64,000 nt of DNA from Mytilus edulis (GCF_963676685.1 NC_092352.1:21905117-21969116), one strand, 5' to 3'. Positions 44,925 to 58,338 are shown, counted from the stretch's first letter. The notes: a model not told the origin generated them from the letters alone. Numbers and translations are program-made.

Positions 44925-45860
44925 TTATGAAAAGTACCAATATTACAATTTAATACGCCAGACGCGCGTTTCGTCTACATAAGACTCATCAGTGATGCTC
45001 AGATAAAAATATCTATAAAGCTAAACAAGTACAAAGTTGAAGAGCATTGAAGACCCGAAATTCGAAAAAGTTATGCCAAATACGGCTAGGGTAATTTATT
45101 TCTGGGATAAGAAAATCCTTTTTATTTAAACAAAATTAAATGTTTTGTAACAGGAAATTTATAAAAATTATCATATAATTGATATTTATGTCAACACCGA
45201 AGTGCTGACTACTGGGCTGGTGATACCTAAAGAGGGCCGTGGTGTAGTGGTTGGTGCATCGGACTACTAACACAAAGGTTCCTGGTTCGATTCCCGTTTG
45301 GATGAAAATTTCATGAACTCAATTTTCGGCTCTCCCTTGACACCATTTTTCGAGTATGGTCTTAAGGAAACGATGATAGTCCATCGGAAGGGGACGATAA
45401 ATGACTGACCCGTGTTAAGAGAGGCCGATATCTCTTGCACGTTAAAGACACCCTTGTAGATTTCGAACAAGAGAAGGCTAATGCCGCTACAAGGAAGCAC
45501 TCGCACCCGCAAAGTGGAAAGGGATTAATATAAGTTGCAAAACTTGTTTCCCAATCCACTATAAATAAATATGTTTAAACTAATACCCTCGGGAATGAAA
45601 CGTCCACCAGCAGTGGCATCGACCCAGTGTTGTAAATAGTTATCAAAAGTACCATGGTTATAATTTAATACGCCAGACGCGCGTTTCGTCTACATAAAAC
45701 TCATCAGTGACACTAAGATCAAAATATTTATAAAGCAAAACAAGTAAAAAGTTGAAGAGCAATGAGGACCCGAAATTCCTAAAAGTTATACCAAATATGG
45801 ATAAGGTCATCTATTCCTAGGAATAAAGCCTTTTTCAACTGATTTTTACAGTTCGTTCTG
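44925..45860 (+). repeat. R2 repeats interrupted by a SINE
   Basis: 44930-45227 and 45583-45860 are R2: GCCAGACGCGCGTTTCGTCT at 44958 and 45671, AGACTCATCAGTGATGCTCA, CTGACTACTGGGCTGGTGAT and GGCATCGACCCAGTG. The SINE at 45228-45582 splits the first unit. Confidence 0.75.
45228..45582 (+). mobile_element. tRNA-derived SINE with target-site duplication
   Basis: Head: GGTGTAGTGGTTGGTGCATC with box B GGTTCGATTCCC (45284-45295). Body: TTAAGGAAACGATGATAGTC, CACGTTAAAGACACCCTTGT, AAGGCTAATGCCGCTACAAG, AGCACTCGCACCCGC. It is flanked by ATACC at 45223-45227 and 45583-45587, and removing it restores the R2 motif GGTGATACCCTCGGG. Confidence 0.8.
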
Positions 45861-46075
45861 TGTTGTACTGTTACCCCACTGTCCCAGGTTTGGGGAAGAG
45901 TAAAGATCCCGCTACCATGTTTAACCCCACCATATTATGTTTGGATGTGACTGTCAGAAGTCATGAGCCTGTAATTCAGTGATTGTCGTTTGTTGCTGTG
46001 TTGCATATTTGTTTTTCGTTCATTTTTTTGTACATTAATTAATGTATATTCTATAAACTGTATTGCTAACGAATA

Positions 46076-46113
<38 letters not shown>

Positions 46114-46295
46114 GGCAGTTAGTTTTCTCGTTTGAATTATTATACATTTGTGATTTCGGGGTATTTATAACTGACTATGTGGTATGGGCTTTGCTCATTT
46201 TTGAAGGCCGTACGGTGACCTATAGTCATACATTTCTGTGTCATTTGGTCTCTTGTGGAGAGTTATCTCATTGCAATCATACTGCATCGTCTTTT
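45850..46295 (+). repeat. PLE-C tail with an inserted LINE end and (ATT)n
   Basis: The tail runs 45860-46035 and 46115-46290. Between them lies ATTGCTAACGAATAAAGTATT followed by (ATT)n to 46114, which looks like a very short 5'-truncated LINE 3' end with its microsatellite tail. Confidence 0.6.
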
Positions 46296-47949
46296 AGTAT
46301 TTCTTCGTTAATTTGAATAGAGCAATGTGTCATTTTCTGTGTATTCTATAATAAGCACAGATTGCGTTACCTTGTAATATAGTATCATCGGCGAAGAACA
46401 GTTATTTTGACGGACGCATTTGTTATTTCTGCCTTGTTCTCTTTTTCAGTGGATTATATTACAACAAACTTTTCCAAAGATTTCGGAGTTAAATTGAATT
46501 ACATTCCTGTTCCGATTTTCACGATCGAAATACTTGCTCTGTATATCAAATGACAACCGTGGTCATATAAAAAAAGTATAAACATAAATCAACACGTATT
46601 CAATGTTTGTAACACTGGTAAAAGTACAAGTTTCACTAATAAGATTGATTGAAATAAAGTACTGTCTCACTATTTAGCTGTCAATTAAAAAAAATAATAT
46701 TGAAACATCAATAGACATCCAATAACAACAAGGCTGTTTTGAAAGTTTATAACAAGTAATCCAGTGATCATTTTATGAATAAATTTAACTTTTTGCGTCT
46801 GAAGTGAGTTTAATGAGTATACATTCACCAATTTTACATTTAATTCCCCCGATCTGTAATAGTTATATGTTAATAAGAAATTGATAAGAATATAAATGAA
46901 ATCATCGTAAATACCTGGATTGGAAAGGTTTGCTAAGCCGTACTGAATTATTTGTTCTTATCTTTGATATCAGGATTGTTTTTGAACATCTTTATTTTTT
47001 TTACTTTGTTAAACATAGAGATTGTTTAGTTGTAATCTGAATGAAGTCTGTAAGACTTCTCACTTTGTACATAATATGTTGTGTTATAACTAATCGTACT
47101 AGCAGCTTAGTCAAGTAAAGTAAGCTTCTTTTCTGAAATAGGTTCAATTATTTAAAAAAATGGGTCACAAGAACAAACTTCGAAAATAAAACGATGTCTC
47201 ACTATTGTCTTACAGAGCTAATATTACAAAGCCTTCGATTTCCGGACAGATCGCTCTTTGCTTTGTAGTATTGATATTAACACAACACTTTAATCATAAA
47301 GGTTAAATCTAAAATCATTCTTGTTGTTGAATCATTACTGTCAAGTAAAAGAAAGATGATTAGATATATTTTTTTGATATATACATAATAAAGAATCCAT
47401 CGAATTGATTGGTGTTATTATCCTAATATCGGTGCCATTAATCTCATAGGGGTACACTCGTTCTGTGTAATGTATATATTATCAACGTCGATATAGAATA
47501 TTACATCAAATGTTAAAAGAGCAAAAATAATTTGTTCTTGACATTTTCCGCTCTTTATTAACTATGCACTGTAAAAGGCAAACAGTTTTCGATATGAATA
47601 ATGTGACTGGCAAGTAAGAACTGTGTTACAAAATAGAACAGTATATGCACAGATAAAAGACTACATAATTTAAAGCGACTATAACACTGAGACTATATGA
47701 AATTTGTTGTTGTTCTTTTTTTCTGTGCGAACCTGCTGAAGGTTAAATCGTACAAAATTAAAAGTTACATTTCATGTATGTTTCATTATAATACGTTATT
47801 TTGATAACTACAATCTCACGTTATTCTGAAATTAACAATAATTTCAAAATGAATTGTAACATTCATTATGATACGAGCTTCTTCAATAAAGAGCACAGGC
47901 AAATAAAAGAAAAACTTCATAGAAATTCTGTTTTCATGATCCTTCGGTC
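46296..47949. other. No gene seen
   Basis: Long AT-rich stretch without a convincing frame or recognised repeat. Confidence 0.45.
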
Positions 47950-48095
47950 AACGCCTTTGTGTCTCTGTGGTGTCGTAGTTATCTTATATTTGATGCGTTT
48001 CCCCCAGTTTTGGTTTGTGGCCCGGATTTGTTTTTTCTCTATTGATTTGTGAATTTTTAACAGCGGTATACTACTGTTGCCTTCATTTACACTCC
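47950..48095 (+). repeat. Family D tail
   Basis: TTATATTTGATGCGTTTCCC, GGCCCGGATTTGTTTTTTC and GGTATACTACTGTTGCCTTC match 5885-5990. Confidence 0.65.
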
Positions 48096-48474
48096 AATAA
48101 AATAACAAAAGAAGCATTCAATTCTTAAATGAAAATAAATCCTACTTGAATTTTTGAAAAACAATATGCGAAATTTCGGTTAACTTTGCATCATAAGCGA
48201 TTCAAAATTCCTCAAAACTATCTTCAAATCAAATACACATCCCTTTAATGGTACCGATTTATTTTATAAACGGCAGTAAAAATTTGATGCTGATGTATCA
48301 TTATATCCCATTAAGCTAATAAATAACTGAGAATATTTTGAGACTTTGATGGTGTCGCATACAAAACATATGTTCTTATGTTTCCATAGCTAGGAATATA
48401 TGTTGTATGAACTGTTTTCCTTGTAAGGAAATTATGCTGCAGATTCTTTAAATGTTTGATGATTGGATAAATAA

Positions 48475-48830
48475 AGTGAAATAACTAAAATACCAAAATA
48501 CCAAACTTCAACTTCAAAACAGAAAAAACTCTGATCAAATGGCAAAATCAAAGCCCAAACACATCAAACGATTGGAAACAACTGTCATATTCCTGACTTA
48601 GTACAGACATTTACTACTGTAGGATTGTGAATTAAAACTGGTTTTATTAACAGTTAAACCTATCAATTGTAAGAAAGTCGCATATAATTCCCTTACTGTG
48701 TATAAAGTGTGAGCAAAACTAACAGACAGTATAGGTAAAAATGTTTTTTAAAAAAGGCACATCATTCATTAAGAACAGATTAAACGAAGGAAATAACAGG
48801 AAAACAAAAGATGTTAACCAATAGTAATAT
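48475..48830 (+). repeat. Dispersed repeat R1
   Basis: AAATGGCAAAATCAAAGCCC, CATATTCCTGACTTAGTACA and ACTGGTTTTATTAACAG follow the R1 order. Confidence 0.6.
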
Positions 48831-51800
48831 TAATAAAAAGCAGGTTTATATGAAATTGGTCCTAGTTTAAAAAAAAGTAACTGTTTTATAAATGTCCGCC
48901 AGGAATCATCAACTAGAAATCAAATGTCACAGATGCATACATACCATACATACATAGCTGCAAAGACATTTCATACAGAGATATAATCTCCCTCGGCGTT
49001 TTTTTTTCATGCTAGATAAAAGCATACCATCTGATCCATTTTCCGGAATTATTGTACAATGTTTGTGTAACTGCTTTACAAAAAGGAGGACAAATAGAGA
49101 TTTCAGTGAGGGTTCAGACGTGATAAATATTGTCAATTTGCTATGTAATAAATTAATAAACATGAGGTTTAAACATTTGAATAATGCAAAAAAAGTTGGT
49201 ACCATTTCTCTTTTATTTTAGTAAGGATTTTATCATAGTTAACCTTAATTTGAAAAAAAAACCCACTAAAATTGTCATATCAGAAGGAAAAGATATGATG
49301 CATTGGACAAACTCATTTATACTCCTTGATAAAAAGTGTTCATGATTAGAACGTTAAACCATATACACACTGAAAAAACGTGTGAATTTATTCAAGAAAC
49401 ATTTACAATCATTGCCTTGAAACTATGTAAGATCTCATTAAATCAAATGCTATTAATATTTTTGGTAAGAATATAATATATTTCACTGTTGTAGCTATTT
49501 TGAAGTATGAATGATTGTTTGTATGTATTAATATTGTATATCCTGTTGCATATGTATTCTTTAAATTTATTTGTTTGAGGACATCAATAAAAATCAACAA
49601 GTTCTGATTAAATTATATTTTTCAAACTTCTTTTATGATTAGTATAACCATCTTTAAATGCACATAGCATATTGTTTTTGAGTAAAACATATCCTACGCG
49701 ACTGGCCAAACATTTTATCGTGGTTTTACCCCGTAATATACATGTATTATTTACAGGGTTTCTATCCATGTAGAGTTCGTTAACGTCATGCTATCTTGCT
49801 TTTTGTTTTTCCAAGAAACATAATTATGTCAACAACCTGCTGTTAACAAAACACTTTGTACTTGAAGAAACCAAATAACGTTAAAGCTGTTATAATTGAT
49901 CTTATAACACGATAATCTATGATGGATCGGGCTGTCACTAATGGCTGACGGAACAAATAACCTACAGATAAGAAAATATGGCTTCTTGATTACTCTTAAA
50001 TTGGCTTGGTAATATTCTGTTATAGAGCTGGTTAAGGTCTGTAAGAATGTAAGGCCATTCGGTACAACGCATTATGTTTTTTAAGCAGTAAAACATTGTT
50101 AAACTAACCTTTAAGAGTATTAAACAGAACAGGATGATTGACTATGATAAGCAAAGTTACCAATTAATATGAATTCTACCACTGCATCGAGTGAGAAACG
50201 ATATTTATTCTTTTCGAGGCAGTTAAACTTCAAATTTAAAACGCTAGGCTCGCCGAGCGTTTTAAATATTTAAAATTTAACTGTCGAGAGTGGACAAAAT
50301 CGTATTACACGAGATTTGGTAGTGGACACTGTTTCTCTAATGATTTTCAAACAATACGCAGGCAAATTTATTCATTCTTTTCGAATGATCTGTAAAAAGA
50401 TGTGCACTTTCAATGTGACGTCACCAGGTATGGTCGCCTTTTTTCCTGCCGTCACAATAGGAAATTCGGAGGAAAGCAAGAAAATTCGACGTCATAATCG
50501 GATTTTAACCAATGAAGAACTGAGATCAAACGCACCACACGTTTATTATTTTTTTTTATACAATGGCTGCAGAAAGGGATAAATTGTCGAAGAATTAGAG
50601 AACAGCATTTATAAAATAATGGCATTTTTGTTTTTGATTTTGATTGTATCAGCAAGATATCATGCGAGCCCGCTTAAATGTTAAAAATATCAACCGACAT
50701 TGAATCACTTAAGGCTCGATGATGGAGAATTTATATTTGGTTTTAATAAAATAGCTTTATATTTACCAGAAAATGTTTTAAAAATTAGAATGACGTAACT
50801 GTGTTCAACTTTAAAAATAAATTGAGATAAATTATAACGTTTGCAGCATTTATTGTAGAAATTAAAGGCCAAATTCTTTAATCCTTTTTCACAGACACAG
50901 ATGAGTATGAAAAGTTGTTTTTGCTATTTTGGAAAAAGTATGCTTTAGTGAGCGATCAGATTTTTTCTCCAAAGTAGACTAGTAGTCCACAAAAGATTTC
51001 TTTTATGAGTTAAATATTGGGTTTGAGTAAATAACACAATTTTGTAAGAGTTTTAAATCGTTTAAGGAATATTTTTTTTTGTATGTATAATATAAAAGAC
51101 CTAAGCTAGATTTTGGACTTTTCATACTGTATTCCTATCTTTAGTTTACTGAGTACTGTTTTGTAGACTTTTTCAATTTTTTTTGGGTCATGGTGTTGTC
51201 TGTCATTCATAGACTTTTGATGTTAAGTTGCCTCAATGATATCTCATTATATTCTAAAAAAATATTTTTTTGATAGCCTGCTATTTACATTTCTCAGAAG
51301 TGTCTTAAATAATAGCAGCCATAGAAATGCTGAGTTACGACAAGGAAAATCTGTTGATAAGTCCCATTCTTCGGAATTCATGAAAATGGTTTGGAAGAAG
51401 AAAATCTCAGCTGCAAAAACTAACATTGCATCGTAAATTGAATAGGGTTTTCTACTTTTCACAGAGATCAGTTATGTTCAAATTCGCATATCAAGTAATT
51501 TTTCCACAAATATGTATATGGTCCAAAATAAAAATGACCATAATATTACACAAAAAACACAACAAAAATTGCTATCAATTTTAAAAGTTAAACCTTTAAA
51601 CATTTTTTTTATATGTAAATAAACAGAAATTTGAAGGTAGTTTGAAATGAAGTAGTTGAATTGATTAATGACAAAAATATTGATTTCAGTTTCAAAATGT
51701 TAATAAAGTAGCTTTTTCTGAAACTTTACTCGAGGTTATCACCAGCCCAGAAAATACGGATGTTGTTTATTAAAATTTACTGTAACAAAACATTCATGAT

Positions 51801-52999
51801 AATTTCAAATGAGGGAATCTCTCTTATGGATAGCTCTAATTTTATATCCGGGTTTGAATTCACTCTCGAGCTGTTCGACGTTTCCATGAGGTTTCTGATG
51901 CAGTAAAATTATCCTCATGAATTGATGTTGAAAGTCTCTAAAGTCTCTAAAGTACAATTTGTAAAGTCAGGCACAGCTGTTTGAACATTGAAATATGTAA
52001 AGCATTTTAAACTTCTTTATAAGACCCTGGTGGAAATGAAGAATATTCAAATTTATAAAGACTCTGATAATGAATATTTCACTAAAATAAAGCAAAATTT
52101 GAATTTTCGAATATATATAAAAATTGCAAGACACCACCATTGCCGTTTGCGAATACTACAGCCACCTTATTAAGTCTGATTCTAGTATAATGATATAAAA
52201 AAAGAAATAAAGTTTGATATGTAATTGAAAATTATCAATGCTCAAAGAAAGAGGTATGATAAAGGCAATTATTTGACACTGAAATAGAAAAAAACCCATT
52301 TTTTTTGTAGACTTTCCCCATGATTTACAATATGTCCTATATAATTGGTTTGACATTACATATCCATGCACTGAAAGACATCAATAATGTCAATTTGGCC
52401 TACATAATAACCTCCTGTCTTGTATAATGGTTTATTAACTGTAAAAAGAAATAAAACTTCAGTCATATGTAAGTAATTAAGTAGAATTACTTCCCTATGA
52501 GGATTTTTTTCCAATATCAATTATTGACCTTATAATCATTCAAAGATTGACGTATGAAAGATCAAAGCAAAAATCCAGAACTACATTCTTTTCTCTATTC
52601 AAATTACATACTATATTAAAGTTAATAGTACAGTATATTGTTTTTTTTTTATGAAACAATGATATTTATCGTGGTTAGGTAAACGACTATTTTATAACAT
52701 GAGGAGGTAGAACTACGACAAAAAGGAATTGACCAATAATCATCTTTGGTTCGGCATTTCTTTTGATTCTTTTATGATATTTAAGATTTGCCGTTCGACA
52801 CAGTAAGTATTAAAATGTTCCGAACCTCTTACAACAGTTAAAAAACATATTGTAATCGTATGATTATTTATATCTCGTTATTTGTTTTTAAACTTTTCAA
52901 ACGAAACCATTAATTTGCATAACAATCAAAAAACGAAAAAACGAAAATAAACAGTGTACTTTACATATCAGTGGAGTTGATTTCAATACCAAGTTGGTA
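48831..52999. other. No gene seen; palindrome and CRE-like site near 50215-50430
   Basis: No convincing coding region. 50213-50290 is an inverted repeat: CAGTTAAACTTCAAATTTAA pairs with TTAAATATTTAAAATTTAACTG-like sequence around AAACGCT...AGCGTTT. GTGACGTCAC at about 50416 is a perfect CRE-type palindrome. A frame at 50316-50582 and one at 49009-49221 have no recognisable domain. Confidence 0.45.
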
Positions 53000-53905
53000 A
53001 CATAAGAAGTGGAAGAAAGATTTTCAACAGCGTGGAGTTCAAGAACAGATTAATAACAAGAAAATTTTAAGAAATCTTTTTTCTGAAACTGATATAATTC
53101 ATATGCTTTTACTTCAGCTATACATCATACTTGTACGTTTGAAAGACCTTCTTTTGACATAAACCCCATTGGCACCCATATTAGAACCGAAGGTGCACCC
53201 CTTCATTCCGACCTTTTCCTTCATTCATACGAAAAAACTAAATATCAACACATTGCACCAATGATGAATTTAGCTTTATTTCTTAGCTTCACATTTCTTC
53301 ATACAGATAATATCATTCAAAGTTGCTAATTAAAAAACCTTGCATTTTGTCACATCTTTTGAAAGAACCTTGAATAAAGGATACGACGGATACCGTTATG
53401 TCTATTTTATATCTCTACTAACCTCTAGTAATTGACGATGATGGTTGGTGTAAAAATTACAACACAAGAGATCATCCAATTTGAATCCTTTTTATTTTGC
53501 GGTTCATCATTCAAGAAGCGTGTTCATATGGTTCGAATTTGGGCATACTTTTTTTCTTGCATATAACATTGCCGATAACATGGACGCTATTGAATCAAGA
53601 GGTATTTATTGTAAATTTAAAGCTCTGATCTTTCTGAAAGTTTATCACACACCATAATGATTTAATTAACTTGCTATGTTCCAAATAACCAAGAACAAAC
53701 CACCTGTCGTACCCACAATGTCGTCTTCTTTCGCTCGATAGTAACATCACTTAGTGTTGCTTAGTCTTAGGTTGTCTATGTTGTGTCTTGTGTACTATTA
53801 TTTGCCTGTTTGTTTTTCTATTTTAGCCATTGCTTTAATTTGTCAGTTTATTTTCTATTTATGAGTTTGACTATTCCTTTGGCATCTTTCGCCCTTCTTT
53901 AATGC
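53000..53905 (+). pseudogene. Strongly decayed PLE-A element
   Basis: The translation keeps scattered RT motifs: FSETDIIHML (53089), PIGTHIRTEGAPLHSDLFLH (the GIPMGTNCAPLLA region, 53168-53230), AYNIADNMDAIES, then the PLE-A tail 53751-53905 (GTTGTCTATGTTGTGTCTTG, GAGTTTGACTATTCCTTTGG). Many stops and frame breaks. Compare 34709-35908. Confidence 0.6.
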
Positions 53906-54269
53906 AAAGTATCTCTGGATTTGTACTTGCAATGGAGTAACATGACAGTTGCCACTAGTGTTGCAGGAACTGAAAACCAGTTTGGAGATCATACTTTTAC
54001 ATAGGGTATTTGATGAAATAGAACGTCTATGTCGTTTTATTTTAGGGCGATTCATCTGTTTTGCTTTATACAACTAATTTGGTTTTGCAAATAAACTAAA
54101 TGTAATATCGCGTAAGAATATATTCAAGGACTAATGAGATTATTTAATTATACATTTGATCTCTCAGAGAAATAATATGGAATGTATTTTGAATAGAAAA
54201 AAATATTTTCATCGCACGGAAATGTGCAAGTTACTTATGTTTGGAATAAGGGAATTCATCTATATAATT

Positions 54270-54480
54270 AATTATCAAAGGTACCAGAATTATAATTTAG
54301 TACGCCATACGCGCGTTTCGTCTACTTAAGACTCACCAGTAACGCTCATATCAAAATAGTTATTAAGCCAAACAAATACAAATTTGAAGAGCATTGATAA
54401 TCCAAAATTTCAAAAAGTTGTGCCAAATACGGCTAAGATAATCTATTCCTGGGATAAGAAAATCCTTAGTTAAATTATCC
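54270..54480 (+). repeat. R2 repeat
   Basis: GCCATACGCGCGTTTCGTCT, AGACTCACCAGTAACGCTCA, GCCAAATACGGCTAAGATAA and GGGATAAGAAAATCC. Confidence 0.65.
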
Positions 54481-55460
54481 AATCGAAATAATCTATTATT
54501 CACAACTACAAATGTCTATCATATTACGGCGTTGGTGCATATGTGAAAGAAAATACTCTGTATGGCAGGCAAAGATTACGGAATTGCAACAAATGAAAAA
54601 AAGTATAATCAAAAATACTATTAGCGCCCAGACGACTCAACTCGGGCGATTTTGTTCCCCAATCTAACGGAGAACGTAGAGACGGAGATTAACGGATTAA
54701 CCTGAGGATTGCCGATCAAGTAAGCTACAACAACCAGATCCTTGCGTATTTGAAAGAATGAAACAAAAACTACCAAAACTAAAGACTTCTTCAGCCACAA
54801 AAAAGAAACTTCAGAACTGAAGTGAATTATCATAAATCTATACCTGCGTGAACCACTTAGTGTTCCTAATAAAGGTAATCCAGAAAAGCGCTTTTAACGC
54901 GTATACTTTTAGGAAGCTTTATTTCTAATTTCACTGCTGCTGATGGGCACGGGTATCATCAGCTCTGTACTCAGTACTTCAGTTTGATGTTTTGATGTTT
55001 ACCAAACCTTTCTAAATTTGTTAAGAATTGATTTAACTATTGTTTAGATTTGTATGTCCTCTTTGGTAAAAAAAAGCTCTTAAAATGTTTCGGATCTTTT
55101 TCTTCCTTTACTTTCAAAATAGGCTTTGACAGTTTCTGAAGATGTTTAATTCAAGAAAGCGCTTCTAAGGCTTAACATGATAACGTGTTATTTCATTATC
55201 TATCATTGAAGTTGACAGTGACATTTTTATGTCTATAAATAGAATTTTAGCCTAATGGACAGGTCATTTTCTTTATTCATGAGGCCTTTCTGATATGTAT
55301 AAAAAAATGTAATATTGACAAGAAGATGAGCTATTGGTTCCCATTAAAATGGTGAGTGAAAAAAACCTGAAAAAACTTTACAATTTATAAAACGTTGCTG
55401 GTATCAGTGAAATATTTCTGTGAATCAAAAGAAAAATTAGAAGAATGAGAGTTTGTGGAT
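54481..55460. other. No gene seen; unassigned block near 54620-54830
   Basis: 54621-54833 on the minus strand is open for 70 codons over comparatively GC-rich DNA (GACGACTCAACTCGGGCGAT, GGATTAACCTGAGGATTGCC). It may belong to an unrecognised repeat; I cannot assign it. Confidence 0.35.
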
Positions 55461-55469
55461 CGAATCAGT

Positions 55470-56265
55470 CAACCAAATGTTGTACCCTTGTGTCACTTTC
55501 AATGTTGTCATTACATTTTTCGGGAAAATAAGGATTTTCTTATGCCAGGAATGGATAATCTCAGTCGTATTTGGCATAACTTTTTGGAATTTTGGGTCCT
55601 CAATGCTCTTCAACTTTGTTCTTGTTTGGCTTTATAACTATTTTGATCTGGGCGTCACTGATGAGTCTCATGTTGACGAAACGCGCGTCTGGCGTATTAA
55701 ATTATAATCCTGGTACATTTGATAAATATTTATCCCTTGTAATAGCTGAACAGGCATTGTTTATGCGTAAACCTTCTCTAGCTGAGGGGTTAAATTAAAG
55801 TTCAGATGAATATAGATTCAATGAGGTCAAATTATTCACTTGCAAATAAACTCATCATAGATACCAGGGTTACATTTTGTATTTACGCTAGACGCGTGTT
55901 TCGTCTACAAAAGACTCATCAGTGACGTTCGAATCCAAAAAAAGTTACAAAGTACAAAGTTAAAGAGCATTGAGGACCAAAATTCCTAAAAGTTTTGTCT
56001 AAAACAGCCAAGGTAATCTATTTCTGAGGTAGAAATGCCTTAGTATTTAAAAAATTCAAAAGTTAAACAGTTAATTTATAAATATGACCATATCAATGAT
56101 AATTCATGTCATCTCAAGAGTGCTGACTACTGGGCTGGTGATAACCTCGGTGAATTAAAACTCTACCAGCAGTGGCATCGACCCAGTGGTTGTACCTGGA
56201 TTAAATTTTGTATTTACACCAGACGCGCGTTTCGTCTTCATAAGACTCATATCAATGATAATTCA
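55470..56265. repeat. R2 inverted cluster: minus copy, plus copy, plus partial
   Basis: 55470-55720 is R2 minus (CTCAATGCTCTTCAACTTTG, GACGAAACGCGCGTCTGGCG); 55850-56195 is R2 plus (CGCTAGACGCGTGTTTCGTC, CTGACTACTGGGCTGGTGAT, GCATCGACCCAGTGGTTG); 56195-56265 is another plus start (CCAGACGCGCGTTTCGTCTT). The frames over 55453-55798 are shadows of the repeat. Confidence 0.7.
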
Positions 56266-57098
56266 GTGCAACAAGTGTGACTATGAACTCCTCTTTTGAA
56301 TTCTGATAAAATAAACTATTTAAAAAGAAAGAAAAAACCAGTTTCGTGAATTACTTGTTAGACTCAGCAATATCACGTTGCAGTTACACTTGTTTGATTT
56401 CAAAGTTGTAGTTCTAAGGCATTAGAAGGCATTTGAAAAGAATTCTATTAACGTTAAGGATTTCATCTTAAGTAAGTGATTTGAAGTATGTCTGAATTCC
56501 TTGCTTTTAATTTGAAAAAAATCTTAACTTATTTTGATATCATGCAAACGTTCAAATATATTATGATATAATCATTTAAAACTAACTATCTAAAGTAAAA
56601 GAGTGGCAAGAGATACCAGAGGGACAGTAAGTATTTATAAACAGTGTATAATGCCCCGAAAAGCATACCTGTCTATCAGATATATAAGAGTTCTTTCTTT
56701 TTAGATTTTTACAAGTCATAGTACCGACTAGTTAGTGATTTTGTCAACGTACACGATGGGATCGACTCCACCTTGTTATGTACCAATTGTGTTCCATTTC
56801 ATATTAAACCAATGTTGACTGAGTCAGGATTCGAATGCCTGGATTTGGATTATGGCACAAGGTGCTTGTATTATCCAATCATTTAAAATATTTAAATCAA
56901 AATGGAATAACCATTGAATTAACCAAGCACATATTACAAGACAGAACCGCAAATACTGTCTATCTCTGAACCATACTCATATTTTTAGGTTCAAGAAATA
57001 TATCACATTCTTTGTTTTCGAGTATCATTGATGAGTCTTTTGTAGACAAACGCATGTCTGGCCCAAATACAAGATTTAAATCATGGTATCTATGATGA

Positions 57099-57166
57099 GT
57101 GTATTTTCAGCTCGAAAGAAAAATGAAAATCAGATTAGCATTCGTTCTAGTACAACTAAGGTATAA
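57099..57166 (+). other. Possible small exon with signal-like start
   Basis: GAGTGTATTTTCAG is followed by a short frame MKIRLAFVLVQLR ending at AAG|GTATAA (about 57161). The partner at about 62990 has stops at the same place. The phase does not join to the candidate exon at 58219. Weak. Confidence 0.15.
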
Positions 57167-58218
57167 CTCTAACTTATCGTATCATGGAATGTTTCAATCG
57201 CCACTAACAATTGAGCCTATATCATCATCATATAGCAACATATATTATTTATACCTTGAAAACAAAAGATTTCCAGCCTTTTGCGTTAGAAAGCTTTGCT
57301 GTATCTAAAATCCTATAAATAATAGACTTATCAGTAATAAGTTGACGACGAAAATCCAAACAAGTAGGGTTTGTTATACTATATGGATTAAATAAAACAA
57401 ATAAGATGTGGAATGAGTGCGAATGATACGACTTTCTATTAAAGACTCAAAACGAACAATACAAGTTTTTTTCAAAAGCAAACAAGCAGCTTGTAGTCTA
57501 TTACGATATTTGTTCACGGTATTCAAAACGAGGTACATACCCAATCTTTCAGGATTAGAAATATCAATGAGTAATCTATCTTTTGTAGTTTAAGTATATG
57601 ACGAACTTCAGACTTTAATTTTCTGAGATATGGATGATAATGTTGAACTGTTTTTCAAATGTTATAACATAATATTATTAACCAAAAAAAAAAAAAAAAT
57701 CCGGTAGGAACATATTTCTAGTTTTTGTATTATTTTGTCATTTCTATTTTGACATTTTTTAATTCCCTTCGAAATTTGTAAAAGTCAATATGAAGTTTTT
57801 CACTTCTTTTACCTATAATATCTGTTTGATTTGATTAATCATTGTTGTCAATATTATTGACATTCTAAAACTGCCCATGAAGTACCTTCGCCTGAAATAA
57901 TTACCTATTTCAATGTTCATATTCCACATCGTACGCACTGTAATTTCTGATATACGTCTTATCTAGACCTTTTACACATTCGTAACTATTTACAATTCAT
58001 CTTGATGATTTGTGTCGACGCAGAACAATTAAACAAGTCCGTAGAGCCTTATATGTACTTTACTACAAATAAATGCAAAATTGGATATGGCATAAACATC
58101 TTTGATTCAATCTTCTTGTCTTATTGATGGATACACTGATTAAGTTATTTTTCACTAGAGGAATTATACTTTTTTTTTCCTTATTTGGTTGTATTTTATG
58201 TTATTTTCTGTGGTATAG

Positions 58219-58338
58219 CTTGCCGTCATAACAAGTTGCCAGGAAATAATTTAACATTTATGAAAGTAAATAAGACAGAGAAGACATTTATAAACAAGGA
58301 CAAGAAGAGTACAATGAGACTTACTGGCAACTGGAATA
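58219..58338 (+). other. Possible 120-base exon of an unknown gene
   Basis: A long pyrimidine tract and GTGGTATAG precede it and AATA|GTAAGC follows; the middle frame is open (CRHNKLPGNNLTFMKVNKTE, then KSTMRLTGNWN). 120 bases with phase 1 at both ends. In the partner block (about 63858) the acceptor reads TATAA and the donor ATAAAA, so that copy would not splice. No family recognised. Confidence 0.25.
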
